The translations under genes were made by a program, and so were the position numbers. The notes below the pieces were generated by a model. The model was not told the origin of the DNA. It ran no database searches and saw nothing but the letters and a program-made list of their open reading frames with translations. Positions 33,085-45,488 of a stretch of DNA of 64,000 nucleotides are shown piece after piece. The stretch comes from Panulirus ornatus (Eukaryota; Arthropoda; Malacostraca; Decapoda; Palinuridae): assembly GCF_036320965.1 (NCBI RefSeq), contig NC_092238.1:22986903-23050902 (forward strand). The letters run 5' to 3'. The stretch's first letter is position 1, and each line of letters starts with the position of its first letter.

Positions 33085-33846
33085 AGATGAATGTCATGAA
33101 CAGAAGAGTAATTGGGACTCTGAGAGTCTGTATAATGTGGATGATGGTAGAGAACTGGCACAGATGACAATGTGGCTTGGTTATCTTAAGCAACAAGGCA
33201 TGGGATTGAGCGGCATGTCTAGTTTGTAGCATGACATTTGCAATGCAACATGAGCAGTACTGCCTAGGTGCACCATGTGGCCTGATGGGCTTGCACTGTA
33301 TCACAATGGATAGCAATATGATAAAATAACAGAATATTAGGTACTTGCAATATATCAAAATTGATGCCTCAAATTGCAATATGTTGCAACCCATCTGTAT
33401 CAATAGTTCATTATGCTAACATTTCCACCTCCCCTGCCCCTCACACCACTTTTAAATATATTATGCATTTTCTAATGTGTCTGTACCAAAATAAAGTTTC
33501 AATCTTTAAAATATATTGTGCATAATATTGTGCATAATGTTAAACATAAAAACTTGGTTTTTACTACCACAATAAGGAGGAGGAATAAGCGAGTGGTGAT
33601 GGTGTAAACTTAACCCACCTCATCTGCAACCAGAACCAACAAAATTTTCAGTTTCAAACTTACATTATGGGACTGGCTTCCTACTTTCGAGGAATAAATC
33701 AATAATCACTAACAATAAATGTGGTGGATTCCATATCACTGAAGAAAAACATTACAAGGGGTCATTCATGACAGTTTAGACATTTCCAGAAATAAATTCA
33801 AATAACTTACTCATTTTCTGATGTGTTTTTATTAAAATATAATATC
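33085..33846. other. Unique intronic sequence
   Basis: About 760 bases without retroelement similarity except the first 50, which continue the local repeat interrupted at 32291. No exon-like segment or RNA gene recognised. Confidence 0.5.
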
Positions 33847-36190
33847 AGGAGAGACTGAGTACAGAATGGAAAAAGGTGAGAACAATGGAAGTAAGGGGAG
33901 TGGGGGAGGAATGGGATGTATTTAGGGAATCAGTGATGGAGTGCGCAAAAGACGCTTCTGGCATGAGAAGAGTGGGAGGTGGGTTGATTAGAAAGGGTAG
34001 TGAGGGGTGGGATGAAGAAGTCAGATTATTAGTGAAAGAGAAGAGAGAGGCATTTGGACGATTTTTGCAGGGAAAAAATGCAATGGAGTGGGAGATGTAT
34101 AAAAGAAAGAGACAGGAGGTCAAGAGAAAGGTGCAAGAGGTGAAAAAGAGGGCAAATGAGAGTTGGGGTGAGAGAGTATCATTAAATTTTAGGGAGAATA
34201 AAAAGATGTTCTGGAAGGCGGTAAATAAAGTGCGTAAGACAAGGGAGCAAATGGGAACTTCAGTGAAGGGTGCAAATGGGGAGGTGATAACAAGTAGTGG
34301 TGATGTGAGAAGGAGATGGAGTATTTTGAAGGTTTGTTGAATGTGTTTGATGATAGAGTGGCAGATATAGGGTGTCTTGGTCGAAGTGGTGTGCAAAGTG
34401 AGAGGGTTAGGGAAAATGATTTGGTAAACAGAGAAGAGGTAGTAACAGCTTTGCGGAAGATGAAAGCCAGCAAGGCAGCAGGTTTGGATGGTATTGCAGT
34501 GGAATTTATTAAAAAAGGGGGTGACTGTATTATTGACTGTTGGTAAGGTTATTTAATGTATGTATGACTCATGGTGAGGTGCCTGAGGATTGGCCGAATG
34601 CTTGCATAGTGCCATTGTACAAAGGCAAAGGGGATAAGAGTGAGTGCTCAAATTACAGAGGTATAAGTTTGTTGAGTATTCCTGGTAAATTATATGGGAG
34701 GGTATTGATTGAGAGGGTGAAGGCATGTACAGAGCATCAGATTGTGGAAGAGCAGTGTGGTTTCAGAAGTGGTAGAGGATGTGTGGATTAGGTGTTTGCT
34801 TTGAAGAATGTATGTGAGAAATACTTAGAAAAGCAAATGGATTTGTATGTAGCATTTATGGATCTGGAGAAGGCATATGATAAGAGTTGATAGAGATGCT
34901 CTGTGGAAGGTATTAAGAATATATGGTGTCGGAGGCAAGTTGTTAGAAGCAGTGAAAAGTTTTTATCGAGGATGTATGGCATGTGTACGTGTAGGAAGAG
35001 AGGAAAGTGATTGGTTCTCAGTGAATGTAGGTTTGCGGCAGGGGTGTGTGATGTCTCCATGGTTGTTTAATTTGTTTATGGATGGGGTTGTTAGGGAGGT
35101 AAATGCAAGAGTTTTGGAAAGAGGGGCAAGTATGAAGTCTGTTGGGGATGAGAGAGCTTGGGAAGTGAGTCAGTTGTTGTTCGCTGATGATACAGCGCTG
35201 GTGGCTGATTCATGTGAGAAACTGCAGAAGCTGGTGACTGAGTTTGGTAAAGTGTGTGAAAGAAGAAAGTTAAGAGTAAATGTGAATAAGAGCAAGGTTA
35301 TTAGGTACAGTAGGGTTGAGGGTCAAGTCAATTGGGAGGTAAGTTTGAATGGAGAAAAACTGGAGGAAGTAAAGTGTTTTAGATATCTCAGAGTGGATCT
35401 GGCAGCGGATGGAACCATGGAAGCAGAAGTGGATCATAGGGTGGGGGAGGGGGCAAAAATCCTGGGACCCTTGAAGAATGTGTGGAAGTCGAGAACATTA
35501 TCTTGGAAAGCAAAAATGGGTATGTTTGAAGGAATAGTGGTTCCAACAATATTGTATGGTTGCGAGGCGTGGGCTATGGATAGAGTTGTGCGCAGGAGGA
35601 TGGATGTGCTGGAAATGAGATGTTTGAGGACAATGTGTGGTGTGAGGTGGTTTGATCGAGCAAGTAACGTAAGGGTAAGAGAGATGTGTGGAAATAAAAA
35701 GAGCGTGGTTGAGAGAGCAGAAGAGGGTGTTTTGAAATGGTTTGGGCACATGGAGAGAATGAGTGAGGAAAGATTGACCAAGAGGATATATGTGTTGGAG
35801 GTGGAGGGAACGAGGAGAAGTGGGAGACCAAATTGGAGGTGGAAAGATGGAGTGAAAAAGATTTTGTGTGATCGGGGCCTGAACATGCAGGAGGGTGAAA
35901 GGAGGGCAAGGAATAGAGTGAATTGGATCGATGTGGTATACCGGGGTTGACGTGCTGTCAGTGGATTGAATCAGGGCATGTGAAGCGTCTGGGGTAAACC
36001 ATGGAAAGCTGTGTAGGTATGTATATTTGCGTGTGTGGACGTATGCATATACGGAAAGCTGTGTAGGTATGTATATTTGCGTGTGTGGACGTATGCATAT
36101 ACATGTGTATGGGGGTGGGTTGGGCCATTTCTTTCGTCTGTTTCCTTGCGCTACCTCGCAAACGCAGGAGACAGAAAAAAAAAAAATAAT
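33847..36190 (+). pseudogene. Family A LINE, linker to 3' end
   Basis: Plus-strand copy from the YQERLSTEWKKV linker through RT, C-terminal region, short 3' UTR and A-tail. Open segments: 33876-34340 (linker), 34316-34546, 34540-34791, 34877-35950 (357 codons including QGCVMSP, FADD and the C-terminal region). Breaks: loss of TGAG near 34320, -1 near 34535 (GACTGTTGG), TAG at 34789 (GATTAGGTG), +1 near 34880 (GATAAGAG). Two of these are shared with the copy at 11641. A 50-base unit of the 3' UTR is tandemly repeated at 36004-36103. Confidence 0.9.
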
Positions 36191-36203
36191 AATATCAATT
36201 TGT

Positions 36204-39200
36204 ATCCCTGGGGATAGGGGAGAAAGATTACTTCCCATGCATTCCCCGCGTGTCATAGGAGGTGACTAAAGGGGACGGGATAGAAGGGCTAGAAACCCTC
36301 CCCTCCTTGTATTTTAACTTTCTAAAAGGGGAAACAGAAGGAGTCATGCGGGGAGTGCTCATCCTCCTCGAAGGCTCAGATTAGGGTGTCTAAATGTGAT
36401 TGAATATGACCAAGATGAGAGAAAAGGAGAGATAGGTAGTATGTTTGAGGAAAGGAACCTGGATGTTTTGGCTCTGAGTGAAACAAAATTCAAGGGTAAA
36501 GGGGAAGAGTGGTTTGGGAATGTCTTGGGAGTAAAGTCAGGAGTTGGTGAGAGGACAAGAACAAAGGAAGGAGGAGCATTACTCCTGAAGCAGAAGTTGA
36601 GGGAGTATGTGATAGATTGTAAAAAACTAAACTCTAGATTAATATGGGTAAAACTGAAAGTTGATGGAGAGAGATGGGTGATTATTGGTGCCTATGCACC
36701 TGGTTATGAGAAGAAAGATCATGGAAGGCAAGTGTTTTGGGAACAGCTCAGTGAGTGTGTTAGCAGCTTTGATGCATGAGACCAGGTTATAGTGATGGGT
36801 CATTTGAATGCAAAGTTGAGTAATGTGGCAGTTGAGGGTATAACTGGTGTACATGGGGTGTTCAGTGTTGTAAATGGAAATGGTGAAAAGCTTGTAGATT
36901 TGTGTGCTGAAAAAGGACTGATGATTGGGAATACCTATTTAAAAAAGAGATATGCATAAGTATATGTATATAAGTAGGAGAGATGGCCAGAAACCATTAC
37001 TGGATTACATATTCATTGATAAGCGCATGAAAGAGAGACTTTTGGATGTTAATGTGCTGAGAGGGGCAACTGGAGGGATGACTGATCATTATCTTGTGGA
37101 GGTGAAAGTGAAGATATGTTGAGGTTTTCAGAAAAGAAGAATGTTGGGTGAAGAGAGTGGTGAGAGTAAATGAGCTTGGAAAGGAGACTTCTGTGTGTGA
37201 GGAAGTACCAGGAGAGACTGAGTGCAGAATGTAAAAAGGTGAGAGCAAATGATGTAAGGAAAGTGGGGAAGAGTAGGATGTATTTAGGGAAGCAGTGAAA
37301 GTTTGCACAAAAGATGCTTGTGGCATGAGAAAGGTGGGAAGATTAGAAAGGGTAGTGAGTGGTAGGATGAAGAAGTAAGAATGTTAGTAAATGAGAAGAG
37401 AGAGGCATTTGGACAATTTTTGCAGAGAAATAGTGCAAATGACTGGGAGATGTATTAAAGAAAGTGGCAAGAGGTAAAAAAGAGGCAAATGAGAGTTGGG
37501 GTGAGTGAGTATCATTAAATTCTAGGGAGAATAAAAAGATGTTTTGGAAGGAGGAAAATAAAGTGCATAAGATAAGAGAACAAATGGGAACAACAATGAA
37601 GGGGGCAAATGGGGAGGTAATAACAAGTACTATTGAAGTGAGAGGGAGATGGAGTGAGTATTTTAAAAGAATGAAGAATTAGTTTGATGACAGAGTGGCA
37701 GATAAAGGGTGTTTTCGTCGAGGTGGTGTGCAAAGTGAGAGGGTCAGGGAGAATGATATTGTAAACAGAGAAGAGGTAGTGAAAGCTTTGCAGAAGATGA
37801 AAGCTGGCAAGGCGGTGGGTTTGGATGGTATTGCTGTGGAATTTATTAAAAAAGGGGGTGACTGTGTTGTTGACTGGTTGGTGGGGATATTCAATGTATG
37901 TATGGTTTCATGGTGAAGTGCCTGAGGATTGGTAGAATGCATGCATAGTGCTATTGTACAAAGGCAAAGGGGATAAAGGTGAGTGCTCAAATTACAGAGG
38001 TATAAGTTTGTTGCGTATTCCTGGGAAATTATATGGGAGGATATTGATTGAGAATGTAAGGCATGTATACGTGTAGGAAGAGAGGAAAGTGATTCGTTCT
38101 CAGTGAATGTTGGTCTGCGGCATGGGTGCATGATGTCTCCATGGTTGTTTAATTTGTTTATGGATAGGGTTGTTAGGGAGGTGAATGCAAGAGTTTTGGA
38201 AAGAGGGTCAAGTATGCAGTCTGTTGTGGATGAGAGGGCTTGGGAAGTGAGGCAGTTGTTGTTCGCTGATGATACAACGCTGATGGTGGATTTGTGTGAG
38301 AAACTGCAAAAGCTGGTGACTGAGTCAGGTAAAGTGTGTGAAGAAGAAAGATGAGAGTAAATGTGAATAAGAGCAAGGTTATTAGGTACAGTAGGGTTGA
38401 GGGGACAAGTCAATTGGGAGGTAAGTTTGAATGGAGAAAACTAGAGGAAGTGAATGTGAATAAGAGCAAGGTTATTAGGTACAGTAGGGTTGAGGGACAA
38501 GTCAATTGGGAGGTAAGTTTGAATGGAGAAAAACAGGAGGAAGTGAAGTGTTTTAGATATCTGGGAGTGGATTTGGCAGCGGATGGAACCATGGAAGCGG
38601 AAGTGAATCATAGGGTGGGGGAGGGGGCGAAAGTTCTGGGAGCGTTGAAGAATGAGTGGAAGTAGAGAACATTATCTTAGAAAGCAAAAATGGGTATGTT
38701 TGAAGGAATAGTGGTTCCAACAATGATATATGGTTGTGAGGCGGGAGCTATAGATAGAGTTGTGCGGAGGAGGGTGGATGTGCTTGAAATGAGATGTTTG
38801 AGGACAATATGTGGTGTGAGGTGGTTTGATCAAGTAATGAAAGGGTTAGAGAGATGTGTGGTAATAAAAAGAGTGTGGTTGAGAGAGCAGAAGAGGGTGT
38901 TTTGAAATGGTTTGGTCACATGGAGAGAATGAGTGAGGAAAGATTGACCAAGAGGATATATGTGTCAGAGGTGGAGGGAACGAGGAGAAGTGGGAGACCA
39001 AATTGGAGGTGGAGAGATGGGGTGAAAAAGATTTTGAGTGATTGGGGCCTGAACTTGCAAGGGTGAAAGGTGTGCAAGGAATAGAGTGAATTGGAACGAT
39101 GTGGTATACCAGAGTCGACGTGCTGTCAATGGACTGAACAAGGGCATGTGAAGCGTCTGGGGTAAACCATGGAAAGTTATGTGGGGCCTGGATGTGGAAA

Positions 39201-39570
39201 GGGAGCTGTGGTTTCGGTGCATTATACATGACAGCGAGAGACTAAGTGTGAACGAATGTGGCCTTTGTTGTCTTTTCCTAGCGCTACCTCACGCATATTC
39301 AGGGGGAGGGGGTTGTTATTTCATGTGTGGGGGGGTGGCAACGGGAATGAATAAGGGCAGACAGTATGAAGTATGCACAAGTGTATATATGCATATGTCT
39401 GTGTGTGTGTATATATATGTATACGTTGAGATGTATAGGTATGTATATGTGCGTGTGTGGATGGGTATGTACATACATGTGTATGTGGGTGGGTTGGGCC
39501 ATTCTTTCGTCTGTTTCCTTGCGCTACCTCGCTAAAGTGGGAGACAGCGACAAAGTATAATATAAATAAA
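36204..39570 (+). pseudogene. Family A LINE, end-to-end copy, old and rearranged
   Basis: The only copy with both the 5' signature (TATCCCTGGGGATAGGGG) and a 3' tail (long UTR). Order: 5' UTR, EN (open 36396-36779 with LSETKFKG and IGAYAPGY), linker, RT, C-terminal region, long 3' UTR. Defects: TGA at 36777; many frameshifts; loss of about 250 bases between LIERV-like and CKACIRV-like segments near 38055, which removes the catalytic DLEKAYD box; and a roughly 94-base tandem duplication of the NVNKSKVIRYSRVEG segment near 38358-38545. Useful for defining element ends, not for function. Confidence 0.9.
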
Positions 39571-39575
39571 ATGAA

Positions 39576-41036
39576 CATTTATTGAGAGGGTGATGGCATG
39601 TACAGAGCATCAGATTGGGGAAGAGCACTGTGGTTTCAGAAGTGGTAGAGGATGTGTGGATCAGGTGTTTGCTTTGAAGAATGTATGTGAGAAATACTTA
39701 GAAAAACAGATGGCTTTTTACGTAGCATTTATGGATCTGGAGTAGGCATATGATAGAGTTGATAGAGATGCTCTGTGGAAGGTATTAAGAGTATATGGTG
39801 TGGGAGGTAAGTTGCAAGCAGTGAAAAGTTTTTATCGAGGATGTAAGGCATGTGTACGAGTAGGAAGAGAGGAATGTGATTAGTTCCCAGTGTATGTCAG
39901 TTTGCAGCAAGGATGCGTGATGTCTCCATGGTTGTTTAATTTGTTTATGGATGGGGCTGTTAGGGAGGTGAATGCACGAGTTTTGGAGAGAGGAGCAAGT
40001 ATGCAGTCTGTTCTGGATGAGAATACTAGGTACAGTAGGCTTGAGGGACAAGTCAACAGGGAGAAAAACTCGAGGAAGTGAAGTGTTTTAGATATTTCGG
40101 AGTGGATTTGGCAGCGGAAGGAACCATGGAAGTGGAAGTGAGTCACTGGGTGGGGGAGGGGGTGAAGGTTCTAGGAGCACATTGAAGAATGTTAGGAAGG
40201 CGAGAACGTCATCTCGGAGAGCAAAAATGGGTATGTTTGAAGGAACAGTGGTCCCAACAATGTTATATGGTTGTGACACACGGGCTATAGATAGAGTTTT
40301 ACAGAGGAGGGTGGATGTGTTGGAAATGAGATGTTTGAGGACAATATGTGGTGTGAGATGGTTTGATTGAGTAGGTAATGAGAGGGTAAGAGAGATGTGT
40401 GGTAATAAAAAGAGTGTGGTTGACAGAGCAGAAGAGGGTGTATTGAAAGGGTTTGGTTACATGAAGAGAATGAGTGAAGAAAGATTGACAAAGAGGATTT
40501 ATGTGTCAGAGGTGGAGGGAACGAGGAGAAGTGGGACACCAAATTGGAGGTGGAAAGATGGAGTGAAAAAGATTTTGAGCAATCGGGGCCTAAACATGCA
40601 GGAGGGTGAAAGGCGTGCAAGGAATAGAGTGAATTGGAACGATGTGGTATACCGGGGTTGACGTGCTGTCAATGGATTGAACCAACAATGTGAAGCGTCT
40701 GGGGTAAACCAGGGAAAGTTTTGTGGGGCCTGAATGTGGAAAGGGAGCTGTGGTTTCGGTGCATTATACATGTCAGCTAGAGACTGAGTGTGAACAAATG
40801 TGGCCTTTGTTGCCTTTTCCTAGTACTACCTCGTGTGCACGCGTGGAGGGGGGGGGTGCCATTTCATGTGTTTGTGGGGTGGCGGTAGGAATGAATGAAG
40901 GCAGCATGTGTGAATATGTACATGTGTATATATGCATATATCTGTGAATGTATATGTATATATATGCTGAAATGTATAGGTATGTATATGTATGTGCGTG
41001 TGGGCGTTATGTATATAATGTATAAATATCTTTTAA
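39576..41036 (+). pseudogene. Family A LINE, FADD box deleted
   Basis: Plus-strand copy from LIERVMACTEHQ to a long 3' UTR lacking the final tail. It has a TAG in the A-box region near 39741 (GGAGTAGGC) and a deletion near 40023 that joins VLDEN to TRYSRLEG, removing AWEVSQLLFADD and the NKSK region. The C-terminal part is open at 40395-40661. It is tail-to-tail with the next element. Confidence 0.87.
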
Positions 41037-42188
41037 TTTATTATACTTTGTCGCTGTCTCCTGCATTAGCAAGGTAACACAAGGAAACAGATGAAAGAAT
41101 GGCCCAACCCACCCACATTCACAAGTATATTCATACACATCCACACATGCACATATCCATACCTATACATTTCAACATATACATACATACACATACACAG
41201 ACATATACATATATACAAATATACATATTCACACATGCTGCCTTCATCCACATTCATTCACACTCAGTCTCTAGCTGTCATGTATAATGCACTGAAACCA
41301 CAGCTCCCTTTCCACATCCAAGCCCCACAGAACTTTCCATGGTTTAACCTAGACGCTTCACATGCCCCGTTTCAATCCATTGACAGCATGTCGACCCCAG
41401 TATATCACATCGTTCCAATTCACTCTATTCCTTGCACGCCTTTCACCCTCCTGCATGTTCAGACCCCAATCACTCAAAATCCTTTTCACTCCATCTTTCC
41501 ACCTCCAATTTGGTCTCCCACTTCTCCTCGTTCGCTCCACCTCCGACACATATATCCTCTTGGTCAATCTTTCATCACTCATTCTCTCCATGTGACCAAA
41601 CCATTTCAAAACACCCTCTTCTCCTCTCTCAACCACACTCTTTTTATTTCCACATCTCTCTTACCCTTACATTACTTACTCGATCAAACCACCTCACACC
41701 ACATATTGTCCTCAAACATCTCATTTCTAGCACATCCACCCTCCTGCACACAACTCTATCCATAGCCCACGCCTCACAACCATACAACATTGTTGGAACC
41801 ACTATTCCTTCAAACATACCCATTTTTGCTTTCCAAGATAACGTTCTCGACTACGACACATTCTTCAACACACCCAGAACTTTCGCCCCCTCCCCCAACC
41901 TACGATTCACTTCCGCTTCCATGGTTGCATACGCTGCCAAATCCAATCCCAGATATCTAAACCCTTCACTTCCTCCAGTTTTTCTCCATTCAAACTTACC
42001 TCCCAATTGACTTGTACCTCAACCCTACTGTACCTAATAACCTTGCTCTTATTCACATTTACTCTTAACTTTCTTCTTTCACACCCTTTACCAAACTCAG
42101 TCACCAGCTTCTGCAGTTTCTCACATGAATCCGCCACCAGCGCAGTATCATCAGTGAACAACAACTGACTCACTTCTCAAGCCCTCTC
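41037..42188 (-). pseudogene. Family A LINE 3' half, tail-to-tail partner
   Basis: Minus-strand copy with tail hairpin, a long 3' UTR whose middle is shortened, C-terminal region (41358-41636 open) and RT back to MSQLLFTDDTAL, where the FADD box reads FTDD. 5' truncated at 42188 into the island holding the 48-nt exon. With 39576-41036 it forms a long inverted repeat. Confidence 0.88.
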
Positions 42189-42627
42189 AAGATCTATTAT
42201 AAGTATATAATTCATCTATACACTTTCAATCTGTAGAAGAAATTGAGGACAAAAGTAAATTCTAATGCTGTAATGAGGGACATAATTCATCCACTACATG
42301 CATGAAAGTATTGTTATTCAGCTAATGTGTACAGACAAATCAAAACAATTTTTGAAAAGTAATCCCAATCACATATAGCAGTGTAAGAGATAAAAATGTC
42401 AACAGAAATAGTACAGCATAGTGTCTTTCTGCATACCTGATATCACTTCTACAGCATCTGCTAACACACTTCGTACTTTCCTTTCTGAAAAGCAATTCAT
42501 TAGGAAATCAAGACTAGAAAATATGTTAACAAGCAAAGAAAAATTAAAAATAAAAATCTAACATAAAAACTAAATTCAGCAAAAGAAAAACTCAGCAGAG
42601 GTAAATATACAAATATACGAATATTTT
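42189..42627. other. Unique island around the 48-nt exon
   Basis: AT-rich sequence without repeats; contains the exon at 42437-42484. Nothing else recognised. Confidence 0.55.
42437..42484 (-). CDS. UBE2O: UBE2O-like gene, 48-nt exon
   Basis: Seen: acceptor TTGCTTTTCAG and donor GTATGC enclose 48 nt. Only phase 1 entry gives a frame fitting both neighbours: one base from the previous exon plus AA, then fifteen codons reading RKVRSVLADAVEVIS, then one G. That G joins the AA of the next exon to give Glu. Phase 0 hits a stop. From memory, human UBE2O has KKVKRLLKKQVVRIM between its second SH3-like region and its acidic linker, similar in charge pattern and position. The exon lies in a 430-bp island between a young minus-strand retroelement (ends 42188) and an ancient one (starts 42628). 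Very short exons are easily mistaken; phase agreement on both sides is the main support. Confidence 0.5.
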
Positions 42628-45488
42628 TTCAATTCTTTGCCATTTCCCAAATAGCGAGGTAACAACAGAAACAAACAAAAATTGACCTCATCTGCTCACA
42701 TCCACTCTTTAGCCTTCATGTATAACGAGCCAAAAACAGAGCCCCTTAACCAGAGCCAAACCCCACCGAGTCTTCTGTGGTTTTCCTTGGCCAATTTATA
42801 CACCCAGGTTCAGCCCACTAACATCACCCCCTACAAACGACATCACTTTAATCTGCTCTGTTCTATGCAAGTCTCACACCCTCCTACATAATCTGATCCC
42901 AATTCCTAAAAATAACTTTTATTCCCTCCTCCAATCTCCATTTCAATCTCTACTTTCCTGTCCCCTTTACTTCTGTATACTCTCTTTATCCACTTTTCTT
43001 TATTCATCCTCTCCATATGTCAATACCATTTCTGCATACACTCATCAACTTCCCCAACAATACTCTTTTTACTACCACATTTTTCTCTTACCCTATCATT
43101 TCTTACTTGATCAACCTTCCTCACAAAACATAATGTCCTGAAGCATTTCAATTCTAACAAATCTACCCTCTTCTGCTCTGTTCTACGCAAGTCTTCCACC
43201 CTCCTACATAATCCGATCCCAATTCCTAGATATATTTTTTATTCCCTTCTCCTATCTCCATTTCAGTCTCTACTTTCCTGTCCCTTTACTTCTGTATACT
43301 CTCTTTATCCATTTTTCTTCATTCATCCTCTTCATATGTCAATACCATTTCTGCATACACTCATCAACTTCCCCAGCAATACCCTTCTTACTACCACATT
43401 TTTCTCTTACCCTATCATTTCTTATTTGATCAACCTTCCTCACACCACATATTGTCCTTAAGCATTTCAATTCTAACACATCTACCCTCTTCTGTACTTT
43501 GCTATCTAAGGCCTATGCCTTGCATCCATACAACAGTACTGGGACTAAACCATCAAAAATATGCAACTCTGTCTTCACAGATAGTACCCTCTCTTTATTC
43601 ACACTCCACAATGCACTCAGAACCTTAGCCCCATCATCTACCTTACTTCAGCTTCCATAGCACCATCCCCTTCCAGGTATCTACAACAATCCACAACCTC
43701 AAAGTCCTCTCCATTGAAACTCACACTCCAACCAACCAGTCTCTCTCCCCTGCTAAACTTTATAATCTTATATTCATTCATATCAACTGTTAACTTATTC
43801 TTTTCACACGCTCTCCAGACTCATATTCATTTACATTAACTCTCAGTTTTCTCCTGTTACACACTCTCAAACATTCAAGACACCAGTTTCTGCAGTTTCT
43901 CATTCAAGTCTGCCACCAGAGCCATATCATCACCTCCCAGGCCACACTTATCCCTAACATATAACATACTCACCCATCTCACCAAGAACCTTTTATTTTA
44001 CTTTCATCATCACAACACCCAATAACAAATTCAACATTCAGTATATCACACACTCCTTTTACAGACCAACATTTACTTGCAACTATGCACCCTCCTTTTT
44101 TCCTACCCACACATAAGCCTTACTCTCTTGAAAAAAAACTCCTTACTGCTTCTAGTTGCTTTCCTCTCACACCATATATTTGTAACACCTTCCAAAAAGC
44201 ATCTCTAACAATCTCATCATATGCTTTCTCCAGATCCATAAATGCTACATACAAAGCTCTCTCTTTCTCTAGGTATTTCTTACATAGATTCTTCAAAGGA
44301 AATTCCTGATAATCAAATCTTCTATACCTCCTAAATCCATACTGCTCCTGCCCAACCTGATGCTTTGTGCATGCCATCAACCTCTAAATCACCGCTCTCC
44401 CATACAACTTACCTACCTCTTTAATTCAAACATCCACTTTTGTCTCCACTTTGTTTACACAATTACATTCTAAAGGCTAATCTTAGGCACTGAAAATAAT
44501 GAGTAACCAGTCAACAACACTGCATCCCTTTCTTGAGACATTCAACTGCAATCTCATCCACTCCAGGATATCTGCCGCACCTTAAGACTTTTACCACCTC
44601 TCTTCTTTTACACAAACCACCCACCAAGAGTCTCTCATTTTGCACACCTCTATGTCCTAACATCCCACAACTGCCACCATGAAAATGCTCATTCCATCTC
44701 CTGTTCCCTATTACCACTTCCCCATCTGCTCCCTCCATTAATGCTCTTATTTCTATTCTTATTCTAGTCACCTCCTTCAAAAACATTCTCTTATTCTTCC
44801 AGAAATTTGCTGATACTCACTCACCTCAACTCTTATTTACCTTCCTTTTCAGTTCTTGCACCTTCCTCTTGGTTTCATGTCACTTTCTCAAGTACATCTC
44901 CCAATCATCTGCACTCCTTCCCTAATGGTAATAACCATTCTCACTTTTTTTCTTTCTCTAACAAAACTTCCACATCCCACAACTCACTACCCTTTCTCAT
45001 GTGCCCACCTCCCATCTTCCACAAGGCAAACATTTCTCCCACATACATAAGCACTGCTTTCATTCCTCATCCAATCCCCCAGTTGTATTCACTCTAAACT
45101 TTTCTCATTCCTATCCCAATGTCTCCTGCTATCTCCTAACACAAGCCTCTTTTCCAGGCTCAATCATTTTCACCATCCTCTTCCCCTCCATATCATTTAT
45201 TGTTTTCCTAAAGTACTAATAAACTTTCCCTTTCACTTCCAACAGGAAGTCATCAGATATCGACAAACTGCCCTTCTCAAAACATTTACATTCAAAAGGC
45301 TCTCTTTTGGTCATAATCCAATAATGCCTGCTCCCCATGCACTCCCACCCCTACCCATGTATATATGTGGATGTCCCTCATTTCAAATGATGTACTCCTT
45401 TTTCAGGACACAACTCCACAAGCTGTTCATCTTCATTCACAATGGATACCCTACGCCCCCCAAACATACCCTCAACTGCCACATCACC
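42628..45488 (-). pseudogene. Ancient family A relative, nearly full length
   Basis: Minus-strand, strongly diverged copy: worn tail (CCATTTCCCAAATAGCGAGG), 3' UTR, C-terminal region, RT, linker and part of EN. The frame survives in pieces, such as 44120-44380 (ACTKHQVGQEQYGFR, AFMDLEKAYDEI) and 44511-44786. A 319-base tandem duplication of the C-terminal coding region lies at 42853-43490. Its divergence far exceeds that of neighbouring copies, pointing to an older subfamily or a related element. Confidence 0.82.
42853..43490. repeat. Tandem duplication inside ancient LINE (2 x ~319 bp)
   Basis: Units 42853-43171 and 43172-43490 both begin CTGCTCTGTTCTA and are roughly 93 percent alike by eye. 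They repeat the segment from the WRWKDG-like region to the LEMRCL-like region. Confidence 0.85.
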
